Shown here one piece after another: positions 25,462 to 33,624 of a DNA stretch of 64,000 nucleotides. The notes beneath the pieces are model-generated. The model did not search any database and was not told the DNA's origin. It worked only from the letters and a program-made list of their open reading frames with translations. Each line of letters starts with the position of its first letter. Within the stretch, counting starts at the first letter, position 1. This stretch comes from Actinomadura rupiterrae. GTDB lineage: Bacteria > Actinomycetota > Actinomycetes > Streptosporangiales > Streptosporangiaceae. Location: the NCBI RefSeq assembly GCF_024172125.1, contig NZ_JAMZEA010000001.1, forward strand, positions 124,001 through 188,000, in the 5' to 3' direction. The translations under genes were made by a program, and so were the position numbers.

Positions 25462-25683
25462 TCAGATGTCGAACTCGCCGGCCTTCACGCCCAGGAGGAA
25501 GCCCTCCCACTCGTGACGCGTGAACACCGACGTCACACCGGTCTTGGAATCGCGCAGCCCGACCGTCCCGCCGGTCTCCGCGGCCGCGAGGTTCGTGGCG
25601 ACCTCAACGCAGCCGCACCCGCCGTTCTCGCCGTTGCACAACGTGCTGACCTTGAACACATACCGATTCGCCCCAGCAGCCAC
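25462..25683 (-). CDS. DUF397-family protein
   Basis: 73 aa. DUF397 hallmarks are CVEVA near the middle, VGLRDSKTG and a C-terminal EWEGFLLGVKAGEFD. GTG 25683 has AAGG five bases upstream. DUF397 genes almost always neighbour an XRE/DUF5753 regulator, as here (75 bp away, same strand). In Streptomyces such pairs occur in whiJ-like loci linked to development; toxin-antitoxin-like behaviour has also been proposed. Biochemical function unknown. Confidence 0.9.
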   Translation of the reverse strand: MAAGANRYVFKVSTLCNGENGGCGCVEVATNLAAAETGGTVGLRDSKTGVTSVFTRHEWEGFLLGVKAGEFDI

Positions 25684-25758
25684 CGGCCTTTTCCTTCCCG
25701 CATCGCGCTCGACTTCGTCAATGACGACCGTATGCTCGCCACCTGAAGGCGAGAAGGA

Positions 25759-26613
25759 CTATTCAGGTGGTCGCATAAACTCGGCCAAGACGTCACCCAG
25801 GACCGATCTTGCTTCTTCGCCCCAGAGCGCGTGCGTAGAGAAATGCCGGAAGAGGTCAAGGTGGTGCTGAATGTCCTTGGGGTCACGGAGGACCATCTGC
25901 CCCGTGAACGTCTCCACTGTCACGAGATTCCTGTCGTACACGGTGAAGGTGTTCATCGGGCCGACACCCAACTCGCCGCTCAAAGGCAGGAGACCGATTC
26001 GGACGTTAGGCAGCCGCGAGAGCGATACGAGTCGGTCCACCTGGAGGGCCATGACCGGCGCAGCGCAGAGGCGCCACCTCACCGCCTGCTCGGTCAGGAG
26101 GAACTCGAATCGTTTGGTCGCATCCTGGAGGACCCGCTGGCGTTCCACCCTCAACGCGATCGCTCGGGACGTGTCGCCACGCGCGGGCTCGACGGGCGTG
26201 TCCATGGCGGCCCGCATGTACTCGGGCGTTTGGAGCAGGCCGGTTACCAGAGAGGGCAGGAAGTAACGCAGTTGGGTCGCGCTCTCCTCCAAGGCGGCCA
26301 GCTCTCGCTGGCGATGGTGCAGGCCACGCCGTACAGACGCCCGGATGTCCCGAAACTCGGTGTTGGCCACCCGGGCGAGGTTCAGCAGTTCGTCACGAGT
26401 CGACTTGTCCACCGAAAGCGCGAGCAGGATGCGTTCGACGTCCACCACGGACGGAAGCGTCCGGCCGTTCTCTATGCGCGAGATCTTGGATTGCGACACG
26501 TTGCAGCGCCGGGCCAGCCGGTCACCGGACAGGCCCGACGCTTTTCGCAGGTCTCGCAGAGCACGTGCCAGGCGTTGGCGATCGTCGCCTGCTTGTTGCG
26601 GGTCGGCCTTCAC
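25759..26613 (-). CDS. XRE-family regulator with DUF5753 domain (WhiJ-like)
   Basis: 284 aa. N-terminal XRE HTH: LRKASGLSGDRLARRCNVSQ and SKISRIENGRTLPS. A DUF5753 ligand-like domain follows from about residue 95 (LRYFLPSLVTGLLQTPEYMR; later RLPNVRIGLLPLS). The GTG start overlaps the stop of the upstream gene (GTGA), so it is co-translated with the DUF6879 gene. Part of a four- or five-gene WhiJ-like locus with DUF397, DUF6879 and a small Cys protein. Confidence 0.92.
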   Translation of the reverse strand: MKADPQQAGDDRQRLARALRDLRKASGLSGDRLARRCNVSQSKISRIENGRTLPSVVDVERILLALSVDKSTRDELLNLARVANTEFRDIRASVRRGLHHRQRELAALEESATQLRYFLPSLVTGLLQTPEYMRAAMDTPVEPARGDTSRAIALRVERQRVLQDATKRFEFLLTEQAVRWRLCAAPVMALQVDRLVSLSRLPNVRIGLLPLSGELGVGPMNTFTVYDRNLVTVETFTGQMVLRDPKDIQHHLDLFRHFSTHALWGEEARSVLGDVLAEFMRPPE

Positions 26614-27122
26614 TCGATGTGGTACTCCGGGAAAGGAACGGAGTGGGCCAAAGCCTGCCGCTTGACTTCGACGAACGGGCCAGGGTCGATACCGTCGAGG
26701 AGTTCGCGGCTGGTCTGCGCACCGTCCTCGGCATAGTTCATGAGGACGACGCGGGCGTCATCGAACAACCAGAAATCCTGCGCTCCCGCGACCGGGTCGG
26801 GGCGGTTGGTCACATCGAGGATCCGGACGTCCTCACCCGCTTCGCAGCTGTGGGGATAGAACGCGAACTCGAACCGGAGGTAGTCCGACAGCGGGCGGGT
26901 GATGACGTGGACGCGTCCGATGGTGCGACCCGTCCGCCTGAAATGACGGACGCGAGTCAGCCACGGGTCGTCCTCGGACACGTCAAGGCGACCCGTCTCG
27001 CGCCAAACGCGGAATTCCTCGTCCTCTTCGGGGACGCCGTAGGCGGGAAGTGTCTCCAAGCGGAAGGCGTCACGTTCGTAGGCGTCGAAGAACTTTCGCC
27101 AGTCGTCACCAGCCAAGCGCAC
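26610..27122 (-). CDS. DUF6879-family protein
   Basis: 170 aa. The conserved arrangement WRKFFDAYERDAFRLETLP and later RRTGRTIGRVHVITRPLSDY matches a family recurrently encoded beside XRE/DUF397 genes in actinomycetes. No signal or membrane segment. GTG 27122 with GGGAGG six bases upstream, inside the end of the upstream small gene (17-bp overlap). Function unknown; coupling at both ends suggests it acts with the XRE protein. Confidence 0.82.
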   Translation of the reverse strand: MRLAGDDWRKFFDAYERDAFRLETLPAYGVPEEDEEFRVWRETGRLDVSEDDPWLTRVRHFRRTGRTIGRVHVITRPLSDYLRFEFAFYPHSCEAGEDVRILDVTNRPDPVAGAQDFWLFDDARVVLMNYAEDGAQTSRELLDGIDPGPFVEVKRQALAHSVPFPEYHIE

Positions 27123-27300
27123 GAACAGCCTCCCGAAGCAGCTCTTCGGGGATCTCGACGATGGCTTCGCCGTCGGGAGTCCGTCGGCCGCTCAAGTGAT
27201 CTCCCTGGATCGCCAGGGTGCCCCGGTTCGTGCGGTAGAGCGTCGGACAGTCGTCGCGGTTGCAGGTCCCGGCGATCCGGGTCAGTTCCACGTCTTCCAC
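27106..27300 (-). CDS. Small two-Cys protein of the XRE/DUF6879 locus
   Basis: 64 aa. CNRDDCPTLYRTNRGTLAIQ contains a CxxxxC pair and a short beta motif seen in small proteins that regularly precede DUF6879 genes. GTG 27300 preceded by GGGAGAGCCC. First gene of the coupled set 27300 to 25759. Function unknown; a single CxxxxC pair could contribute to a metal site. Confidence 0.7.
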   Translation of the reverse strand: MEDVELTRIAGTCNRDDCPTLYRTNRGTLAIQGDHLSGRRTPDGEAIVEIPEELLREAVRALGW

Positions 27301-27425
27301 GGGCTCTCCCAGGTGTCGCGTGGTGGTGAGCTAGACGCTAGGAGGGCTGGTTCGGGCCGGTCAACGCCTATGCACGTCACCGCATGAAGTCACTCGATCG
27401 CCCTGTGCCCTTGTCCAGTAGGACG

Positions 27426-27713
27426 TCAGGGGGTGGTGTTGCGGCAGGTGGGGTCTTGGGGGACTACGGCGATGGAGGCGTAGGCCTGGTCGCCGTGGTA
27501 GGCCATGTAGACGCGGTTGCCGTGGTCGCATTTGGTGGCGGCGTTGGAGAAGCCGTCCGGCATGCGGATGAGGTCGGCCGGCGCGCCGTTGTCGTGGCCG
27601 GAGCGCGGGGCGTCCTTGAAGGGCTCGGTGAACTTGGAGCATCCGGACAGCCCGATGAGGACGAGCGCGAGCGTCGCGACGACGGCGGCGATGGTGGCTT
27701 TGGGGTGCTTCAT
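27426..27713 (-). CDS. Small lipoprotein
   Basis: 95 aa from ATG 27713 (MKHPKATIAAVVATLALVLI), preceded by GGAAGGA at a long spacing. A lipoprotein signal peptide ends in lipobox LSGC, so Cys near residue 25 would be lipidated. The mature domain is about 70 aa with two further Cys (TKCDHGN, DPTCRN) that may pair. The frame is open upstream to 27809 but has no signal-like sequence there. No family recognised. Confidence 0.78.
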   Translation of the reverse strand: MKHPKATIAAVVATLALVLIGLSGCSKFTEPFKDAPRSGHDNGAPADLIRMPDGFSNAATKCDHGNRVYMAYHGDQAYASIAVVPQDPTCRNTTP

Positions 27714-27837
27714 ATCGGACGGGTCCTTCCGCGGAGGGGACGGGTACCAGGCGAGGCTCGTCCAGATCATGGTGAGGGACGCGTTCTGGGAGCGCGTCAC
27801 GTGACTCAATCCGCGGTGGCTTGATCGTCCGGGCGGT

Positions 27838-28572
27838 TCAGGGGGACGCGAACAGGGCCTGGATGGTGGCCACCAGCGCCAGCGGCCCGGTGACCAGGAA
27901 GACGATGTACGGGCTTAGCGTCTGCCGGTCCACGGTGATCGCCGCCGCGCTGAGCAGGGCGAAGGGCAGCGTAAGCCACGCCTGGACGGACAGCCCGGCC
28001 GTCCGCAGAAGGATCGGCGCCGAGAGCAGCGCAGCGCTCGACGCATAGACCTGTATGTATCCCAGGAAACGGGTGTGCTGCTCCTCGGTGGTGTTCCCGA
28101 AGGGGAAGGCGTCCCACAACCCGGCCATGAGGAACGTCCCGACAATGAGGACGACGGCGAACGCCGAAGCGCGGAGCGGCATCACACGCAACCCGGGAAC
28201 CAGCGCGGCGCGCAAGGCGACGGCCATCGCCATGCCTCCCGCGATGAGGGAGGACAACGGGATGAACGTGCTGCCGTCCGAGAAGAGGCTTCGAGGCAGG
28301 AAGAGCATCGCTGCGAGGAGCACGAGGGGGAGGACGGCCATCCAGACCCCGTGCCGTCCGGCAGCCTCGAACAGCACGCCGCCCAGCAAGGCCAGCAGCA
28401 CCGCGCCATCCAGGACGAGCCATACGGGATGCGCCGCCGACACCCGGGGCCACGTGGGAAGCGTCACCAGCCGGTAGACGAAGGCGAGGGTCAGCGCGCT
28501 CCCCATGATCATCAGCACGCAGGCGAGGAAGCCGACGCCTCCCCTGCCCGCAGAGTCGATGTCGAACGTCAC
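27838..28572 (-). CDS. Hypothetical multi-pass membrane protein
   Basis: 244 aa with about seven hydrophobic helices. GTG 28572 is taken because AAGGGGG lies five bases upstream; ATG 28602 with GGGGGG is an alternative. Between helices is the polar loop DAFPFGNTTEEQHTRFLGYI, which probably faces the outside. No transporter or enzyme motif seen. Same strand as the lipoprotein gene, 124 bp apart, so co-expression is possible but not clear. Confidence 0.72.
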   Translation of the reverse strand: MTFDIDSAGRGGVGFLACVLMIMGSALTLAFVYRLVTLPTWPRVSAAHPVWLVLDGAVLLALLGGVLFEAAGRHGVWMAVLPLVLLAAMLFLPRSLFSDGSTFIPLSSLIAGGMAMAVALRAALVPGLRVMPLRASAFAVVLIVGTFLMAGLWDAFPFGNTTEEQHTRFLGYIQVYASSAALLSAPILLRTAGLSVQAWLTLPFALLSAAAITVDRQTLSPYIVFLVTGPLALVATIQALFASP

Positions 28573-28711
28573 GAAGTCCCCCTTCGGCACCCCGTTCAAC
28601 ATCAACCCCCCCAGGCAGCCCGCCCGGTCAAGAGCGCCGGGGCCCAAGGGGCACACCGTCGGCCAGTCGGCCTTGCTCCAAGGGCAACGGAGGACGCCGC
28701 GAACGAGACGG

Positions 28712-29719
28712 TCAGGACGTCAGGCGGGTGTCGCGCACGCGGACCCACTTCAACGAGTCGGCGATGCCGTCCGCGATGGACAGTTGCGGCTTCCAGCCCA
28801 GCAGCCGCGCAGCACGGTCGCTCTGCGTGTAGGCGCCCGCGACGTCCCCGGGCCGGGGCTCGGTCTCCACAACCTTGATCGGCATATCGGCGACCTGGTT
28901 GAACGCCGCGACGAGTTCTCGGACGGTCGTCCCGGTGCCCGTCCCGAGGTTGATCGCGGTAGATCCGGCCCCGGCGGGAAGGATCGCGTCGAACCGTTCC
29001 AGCGCCGCCAGGTGCGCGGCGGCCAGGTCCCACACGTGGATGTAATCGCGGACGCCCGACCCGTCGCGCGTCGGCCAGTCCACGCCCGTGATCTGGAACG
29101 GCTCGCCGGACTCCCACGCCTGGATCATCTTCCCGAGCGCATGCGACGGATGACGCTGCTGAAGCCCGGTGCGCAACTGCGGGTCCGCCCCGATCGGGTT
29201 GAAATAGCGCAGAGACAGAATGCGCAATGGCTCGGCTGTGGCGATGTCGGCGAACATGCCCTCGCACACCGCCTTGGTGCGGGCGTAGGGGCTTTGCGGG
29301 TCGAGCGGGGACGATTCGTCCACGGTCAGGTCGCCGCCCGGCTTGTAGGCCGTCTTGTAGATGGACGCCGAGCTGGAGAACACCATGCGCGTGCATCCGT
29401 TGCGAACCAGGTGCCGGACGAACTCCAGCGACGCCACAACGTTCGCGTCGTAGTACCCGATCGGGTCGGCAACCGAGTCCGGAACCACGATCAGCGCCGC
29501 ACAGTGCACGACCGCGGCAATGTCGCCGTGCTCGGCGAACACCCGGTCAACCAGGTCACCGTCCCGAATATCACCCTCGTAGAAGATCCGTCCCTCGGTG
29601 AACTCACGCCGCCCGGTCACCAAGCTGTCCAGCACCACCGGCACATGCCCCGCATCCACCAACGCCGACGCAACAGTCGACCCGATGAACCCCGCCCCAC
29701 CCGCCACCAGAACCTTCAT
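28712..29719 (-). CDS. galE: UDP-glucose 4-epimerase
   Basis: 335 aa. Extended SDR fold: NAD-binding GGAGFIGST (7-15), catalytic Ser in FSSSASIY and YARTK (Y145, K149). The substrate-binding region has RYFNPIGADP, YIHVWDLAAAHLAAL and the C-terminal LGWKPQLSIADGI. It interconverts UDP-glucose and UDP-galactose for glycan precursors in the cytoplasm. Length and motif order are normal for GalE. Stands alone between the membrane protein gene and the second DUF397 locus. Confidence 0.93.
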   Translation of the reverse strand: MKVLVAGGAGFIGSTVASALVDAGHVPVVLDSLVTGRREFTEGRIFYEGDIRDGDLVDRVFAEHGDIAAVVHCAALIVVPDSVADPIGYYDANVVASLEFVRHLVRNGCTRMVFSSSASIYKTAYKPGGDLTVDESSPLDPQSPYARTKAVCEGMFADIATAEPLRILSLRYFNPIGADPQLRTGLQQRHPSHALGKMIQAWESGEPFQITGVDWPTRDGSGVRDYIHVWDLAAAHLAALERFDAILPAGAGSTAINLGTGTGTTVRELVAAFNQVADMPIKVVETEPRPGDVAGAYTQSDRAARLLGWKPQLSIADGIADSLKWVRVRDTRLTS

Positions 29720-29728
29720 GCCCCCACC

Positions 29729-29908
29729 CTAGAACCGCCGCCGAACGTCAACCGGAAAACTGCCCGCCACCACAGCGGCCTGCTTGTCCAGCGAGGTGAT
29801 ACGCGGCGGATGCAGCGTTCTCGCTCCATCCTGAGTTTCATCCACGCCGACGTACAGCTCGGCGACGTGAGCCAGGTCGTCCCAGCAACGCAAACGGTCC
29901 GAGCCAAC
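29729..29908 (-). other. Possible gene remnant with coding-like codon use
   Basis: In the 283-bp gap between galE and the DUF397 locus, one minus-strand frame keeps G/C-ending codons over about 60 residues (DDLAHVAELYVGVDETQDGA, then TSLDKQAAVVAGSFPVDV). No good start is visible and no family is recognised. It may be the tail of a degraded gene, or chance. The rest of the gap holds only the hairpin at 29942-29973. Confidence 0.25.
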
Positions 29909-29941
29909 TCCGGGGAAGCATGATCGGAAGCCCCTGGAGGT

Positions 29942-29973
29942 GTGGAGGCCGTCCCCGAGGAGACGGCCTCCAC
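29942..29973 (-). terminator. Hairpin terminator of the second XRE/DUF397 operon
   Basis: GTGGAGGCCGTC (29942-29953) pairs perfectly with GACGGCCTCCAC (29962-29973) around an 8-base loop. It lies 30 bp past the end of the last DUF397 gene on the minus strand. Confidence 0.8.
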
Positions 29974-30002
29974 CATGCTCCGGGATTCGGCGCCGCGCTG
30001 GG

Positions 30003-30203
30003 CTACGCCCTCGCCTCTGCGTCTTTGACCAGCCCGACAAGCAAGCGGAACGCATCCCGCACAAGGCACAACCGCCAGCCATCGGGCTCCTTGCTGTCGC
30101 GGAACGCGACCCCCTCATTCGTCCGCGTCAACTCAACACACTGATCGCCCTCTTCATGGCTGCGAGAGGACTTGCGCCATGCCTCCTCAGAGATCTCACT
30201 CAT
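30003..30203 (-). CDS. DUF397-family protein (second locus, distal)
   Basis: 66 aa from ATG 30203 (MSEISEEAWRKSSRS). DUF397 motifs: CVELTRTNEGVAFRDSKEPD and a C-terminal FRLLVGLVKD. It lies 21 bp behind another DUF397 gene on the same strand, from which it clearly derives by duplication (W-RK-SRS...GD-C-E...VA-RDSK-DG). Likely acts with the XRE/DUF5753 protein of the same operon. Function unknown. Confidence 0.9.
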   Translation of the reverse strand: MSEISEEAWRKSSRSHEEGDQCVELTRTNEGVAFRDSKEPDGWRLCLVRDAFRLLVGLVKDAEARA

Positions 30204-30224
30204 GCTTGGCACCCCGAACAGCAA

Positions 30225-30419
30225 CTACGCCGTGCTGAGATCCTTGATGCAGTCCACAAGTTGCCCGAAAGAACTGCGTTCAACTCGGACGGTGCCGCCG
30301 TCACGGTCCTTACTGTCACGGATCGCCACGCCAGCCATCACATCAGCAACTTCGATGCAGGCATCTCCCTTGTCACTACTACGAGATGCCTTCCGCCACT
30401 GGGCGTTGTTCACATCCAC
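30225..30419 (-). CDS. DUF397-family protein (second locus, proximal)
   Basis: 64 aa, GTG 30419 with GAGG just upstream. AQWRKASRSSDKGDACIEVA followed by VAIRDSKDRDGGTV are the family's core blocks. It overlaps the end of the XRE/DUF5753 gene by 10 bp, so translation is coupled. Two DUF397 genes behind one regulator is less common than a single one. Confidence 0.9.
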   Translation of the reverse strand: MDVNNAQWRKASRSSDKGDACIEVADVMAGVAIRDSKDRDGGTVRVERSSFGQLVDCIKDLSTA

Positions 30420-31195
30420 TTCGCCTCAAGCACCTTCCCAATGTGTGCTCGCGAGTCGGCCACGTTCAGCGCCCTTGCCTGAAGGTTGGCGAACGCCTCG
30501 TTGACGAGCGCCAAGTGTTCAGCCTCCTCCGACGTCTCGCCTCCGAACGCCGATGCGGCGTAAGCGGCCTCGTCGCGGTCATCTTGAGTCGCGATACAGA
30601 ACGACCCACTTACGCTGCGATAGTAGGCCGTCGGAGCGATCTGAAGACAGATCTTCTCTCGGGACGAGACCTCGTACAGGTACGTGAGCTGCTCCTTCAT
30701 GACATCACGTCCCCCAACCTGCCTGTGCAGAACCGACTCGTCGAGGATGAAACATGCCATGGGCGCAGGGTCACGAATGAGGGTCTCCTGACGCTTCAAA
30801 CGAGCCTGGAGTGACGGCTCAGTGCGCAGCAGGACGCGCGCATACGACTCGACCTGCAAGAGGCCATCGACCACATCCGAGGAGTAGTGACGAAGCATCA
30901 CCGCCGTGCCCTCAAGGCTGGCGTAGTCCTCGAAGTACTGAGGGTACTTGGCGCTTCTGACCAGTTCCGCCCATGCTTCCGCGACCTCATCGCCGCGCGC
31001 CAACGCATCACCAAGGCGTTCCGAGAAGTCCTTACGGCACCGCGTAATACCCCGCTCGACCTGGCCGACGTAACTGCGTGTGACATTGATCAGCTTGGCC
31101 GCCTCGGCCTGGCTCAACCCTGCTTCTTCTCGGAACCTCTTCACCTTCGCGCCGAAGTTGCGCAGGTGGGGGTCGATCCGCTTCTTCGTCGCCAT
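30410..31195 (-). CDS. XRE-family regulator with DUF5753 domain (WhiJ-like, second copy)
   Basis: 261 aa. HTH: FREEAGLSQAEAAKLINVTR and SYVGQVERGITRCR. The DUF5753-type domain from about residue 85 includes LRHYSSDVVDGLLQVESYAR and SREKICLQIAPTAYYRSV. ATG 31195 has GGGAG six bases upstream. It heads the operon with two DUF397 genes and diverges from a HATPase gene, the arrangement known from whiJ-like loci of Streptomyces. Its HTH differs clearly from the copy at 25.8 kb, so cross-regulation is uncertain. Confidence 0.92.
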   Translation of the reverse strand: MATKKRIDPHLRNFGAKVKRFREEAGLSQAEAAKLINVTRSYVGQVERGITRCRKDFSERLGDALARGDEVAEAWAELVRSAKYPQYFEDYASLEGTAVMLRHYSSDVVDGLLQVESYARVLLRTEPSLQARLKRQETLIRDPAPMACFILDESVLHRQVGGRDVMKEQLTYLYEVSSREKICLQIAPTAYYRSVSGSFCIATQDDRDEAAYAASAFGGETSEEAEHLALVNEAFANLQARALNVADSRAHIGKVLEAKWM

Positions 31196-31344
31196 GTGAG
31201 CTCCCGGGTAGGTCCGGTACTACCGGCAATCCAGTTGGTAGTGATGCGCGACTGCTTGCCGAGTCGCCGCCTACCGTACGTCGCAGTGTGCCTGGATGGT
31301 CACTGAACGCGAAAACTCCAGGACTCAGTTTCGAGGCGCACGTG

Positions 31345-31773
31345 ATGATCACAAGATCCGAGCTCCGGCCGACCCCGCCGCCGACTGGCGTCGCGGAGCT
31401 GGAGGTCAAGTCGGCACCCGAATCCATCAAGGCCGCACGCGACTTCGTGGCCGACTGGTTCGCGAACGGCTCGTTCGACCGCGACCTGGTCTACGTCGCT
31501 CGAACGGTCGTCACCGAACTCGCCACCAACGCCCACCGCCACGGCTCCACCAAGGGCGACACCATCACCACCCGCATCTTCCATACGGACGCGGGCCCCG
31601 TCATAGAGGTACTGGACGCAAGCGCGAAGCTCCCCACCCCAAAGCCCCTGACTCTCGACGGCCTAACAGGACGCGGCCTGGCCATGGTCGACTTGATGGT
31701 CTCCCTATGGGGATACGCGCCTCTGCCAGACGGAGGCAAAGTCGTATGGGCGCTCCTACGCGCGCACGCATGA
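31345..31773 (+). CDS. HATPase-domain anti-sigma-factor-like kinase (RsbW/SpoIIAB superfamily)
   Basis: 142 aa from ATG 31345 (MITRSELRPTP), GAGG eight bases upstream. The whole chain is a single GHKL ATPase: N box VTELATNAHRHGS, later VIEVLDASAKLP and G box GRGLAMVDLMVSLWG. Proteins of this size next to whiJ-like genes are taken as anti-sigma or regulatory kinases. No sigma factor gene is adjacent. Its stop overlaps the next start (ATGA). Confidence 0.88.
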   Translation: MITRSELRPTPPPTGVAELEVKSAPESIKAARDFVADWFANGSFDRDLVYVARTVVTELATNAHRHGSTKGDTITTRIFHTDAGPVIEVLDASAKLPTPKPLTLDGLTGRGLAMVDLMVSLWGYAPLPDGGKVVWALLRAHA

Positions 31774-31973
31774 GCGCTCGCACACTCCTAACCGCCGTCC
31801 TACGCGACCTCTACCCGCACTGGGACGTCTTCGTGGACAACCGAGGCATCTGGCGAGCCGCCGGCCCCACCCTCATCAGCGCCTCATCCGCCGAAGCCCT
31901 CCTAGACGCCCTAACCACCGCCGACCCCGACGCCACCACCAAGGCGAGCCAGCGCCTCCCGGCCGTGGAATGA
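31770..31973 (+). CDS. Small hypothetical protein coupled to the HATPase gene
   Basis: 67 aa, ATG 31770 overlapping the HATPase stop by 4 bp. The chain contains DLYPHWDVFVDNRGIWRAAG followed by an Ala-rich helix, resembling small proteins found behind such kinases in actinomycetes. No membrane segment. Function unknown; coupling suggests a partner of the kinase. The next 113 bp before the hairpin at 32087 show nothing recognisable. Confidence 0.68.
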   Translation: MSARTLLTAVLRDLYPHWDVFVDNRGIWRAAGPTLISASSAEALLDALTTADPDATTKASQRLPAVE

Positions 31974-32086
31974 TCGCGCCCGAGATCGCGCGGACCCGGA
32001 GGCCCCTCAAGGCCCGCTCTTCGCGCCCACGGTAGTCATGCGCGGTCCGTCCCCGTCATCCACCCCTCCACCAGCGCCATGAGAAC

Positions 32087-32138
32087 GCGTCCGGGCGACA
32101 TGAGCAAGAACGTCTTGCCTTCCAGGCCGCCCGGACGC
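32087..32138 (-). terminator. Hairpin after the last secreted-protein gene
   Basis: GCGTCCGGGCG (32087-32097) pairs perfectly with CGCCCGGACGC (32128-32138). The loop is 30 bases. It begins a few bases past the stop of the 32144-32791 gene and closes the long minus-strand run. Confidence 0.65.
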
Positions 32139-32143
32139 TCGGT

Positions 32144-32791
32144 TCAAGGGCTCGTGACCGTCTGGCGAGGGGAGACGGTGAATGTGGCGGTGACTCCCAG
32201 CGGGTCTCCCACGTTGAGCGCCGTCGGGTCGCAGTTCGCATCCACCGACGTCGCAACCAGGGTCGAACTCGTCACCTTCAAGGTCCCGGAGCCGTTGGCG
32301 TAAGACAGTCCGATTTCACCACCACCACCGCCTGGAGCTCCGAACGTGGCGTGACAACCGTCCGTGCCCACCATCGACACGATGACGCCTTTCATTTTTC
32401 CGAAGGCCGTCCTCGTCGTCGCATCATAGGATTCGGCCGTAAATTTCCAGGGAAGTCCTTGCGCGGAGATGCTCACATAGATACCCGCAGGCCCCGTGCA
32501 CCAGCTACTCGGATTCCCCGGCGAGCTGAACGAAATCGAGACCAGAGAAACCAGATCGTCGGGAGCCATCCCACTACCCGATTTCGCGGTGGCCACCGCC
32601 GTGGCCTTGCTGCACGTCGCAGCTACTCCCGTTGCATTGTCCTTGGCGGTGAGATTGCCGCTGTTCGTCGCCGTGACATTACCACCGGGCAGGAAGGTCC
32701 AGGTCGCTCCAGCCGCTGCAGCCGTGACGGCGATCACCGCAGTGGCTGCCAAGGACACGGACGTCAGCGCACTCTTACCAGCCCTACGCAC
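32144..32791 (-). CDS. Secreted beta-rich protein, Mce-linked family 1 (copy 1)
   Basis: 215 aa. GTG 32791 with GGAGG six bases upstream; the longer frame to 32905 is rejected. The signal peptide starts MRRAGKSALTSVSLAATAVI and ends near AAAGA. The mature protein has GLPWKFTAESYD, VGTDGCHATFGAPGGGGGE, the motif SVDANCDPT and ends RQTVTSP. Four Cys could form two disulfides. It closely resembles the next gene, and its C-terminal domain matches the end of the 693-aa protein and the 37711 protein. No known fold or function recognised. Confidence 0.85.
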   Translation of the reverse strand: MRRAGKSALTSVSLAATAVIAVTAAAAGATWTFLPGGNVTATNSGNLTAKDNATGVAATCSKATAVATAKSGSGMAPDDLVSLVSISFSSPGNPSSWCTGPAGIYVSISAQGLPWKFTAESYDATTRTAFGKMKGVIVSMVGTDGCHATFGAPGGGGGEIGLSYANGSGTLKVTSSTLVATSVDANCDPTALNVGDPLGVTATFTVSPRQTVTSP

Positions 32792-32814
32792 AATGCACCT
32801 CCGAGAGGATTCTT

Positions 32815-33462
32815 TCAGGGACTCGTGACTCTTTGGTGAGGGGAGACAGTGAGGCTTGCGTGGACCGTAAGTGGGTCTCCAAACTCGATGAGCGTCGGGT
32901 CGCAATTAGCGTCTACGGACGTAGCGACCAGATTCGAACTCGTGGTGGTTACTGCCCAACTCCCAGGGGTGTACTTGATGCCGACTTCTCCACCCCCTCC
33001 TCCCGGAGCACTGAAAGTAGCGTGGCAGTTATCCGCTCCGACGAGGCTCGCGACGACGCCATTCATCTTTCCGGAAACAGCCCCGGTCGTCGCGTCATAG
33101 GAGGTGGCCGTGAACTTCCATGGAAGATTCTGCGCCGTCACGCTCACAGTGAGTGCAGCAGGACCTGAGCACGCTCCTCCGGGGTTGGCGGGTGAGCTGA
33201 AGACTATCGAGTCGAGCGATACGAGATCATTGGGAGCCAGGCCGGAGCCCGACTTAGCTGTGGCCGAGGCCGAGGCTTTGGTGCAGGTGACCGCGGCCCC
33301 GGACCTCGAGTCCGTCGCCGTGAGATTTCCACTGTTTACCGCAGTCACGGGACCTCCTGGAAGAAAGGTCCATGTGGCGTCGGCCGCTGCTGCGGTCACC
33401 GCGATGACCGCCGTCGCCGCCAGGGAGATCGACGTCAGAGCGCTCTTGCCAGACTTACGCAT
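32815..33462 (-). CDS. Secreted beta-rich protein, Mce-linked family 1 (copy 2)
   Basis: 215 aa, same length as copy 1. ATG 33462 (MRKSGKSALTSISLAATAVI) begins a clear signal peptide. Same landmarks in the same order: NLPWKFTATSYD, VGADNCHATFSAPGGGGGE, SVDANCDPT and terminal PHQRVTSP. It lies 23 bp upstream of copy 1 on the same strand, a tandem duplication. The invariant tail xVTSP and paired Cys argue for a common extracellular role; what that is I cannot say. Confidence 0.86.
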   Translation of the reverse strand: MRKSGKSALTSISLAATAVIAVTAAAADATWTFLPGGPVTAVNSGNLTATDSRSGAAVTCTKASASATAKSGSGLAPNDLVSLDSIVFSSPANPGGACSGPAALTVSVTAQNLPWKFTATSYDATTGAVSGKMNGVVASLVGADNCHATFSAPGGGGGEVGIKYTPGSWAVTTTSSNLVATSVDANCDPTLIEFGDPLTVHASLTVSPHQRVTSP

Positions 33463-33569
33463 TCTCTTCCTCCACGATGGGACCGATGTTCTCGGAACTG
33501 GGTTTGATTCGTGCGTCCAGAGAGTCGGGAAGCGGGGAGGTGATCAGCGCTCTCTGCCGTTGGGGAGCT

Positions 33570-33610
33570 GCCGTGCCCAGCGTGAAGGTGAACGGACCGC
33601 TGGGCACGGC
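33570..33610 (-). terminator. Hairpin terminator between secreted-protein genes
   Basis: GCCGTGCCCAGCG (33570-33582) pairs perfectly with CGCTGGGCACGGC (33598-33610), loop 15 bases, starting 15 bp past the stop of the 33625-34416 gene. Confidence 0.78.
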
Positions 33611-33624
33611 TGGTCGGCGCGATG

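Noticed and set aside
28505..29923. A 472-codon plus-strand frame opposite galE
   Set aside because: Antisense of galE; the minus strand has the full SDR motif set.
30003..31973. Antiphage defence island
   Set aside because: The XRE/DUF397/HATPase set is better explained by known whiJ-like developmental loci; no nuclease, helicase or methylase is present.
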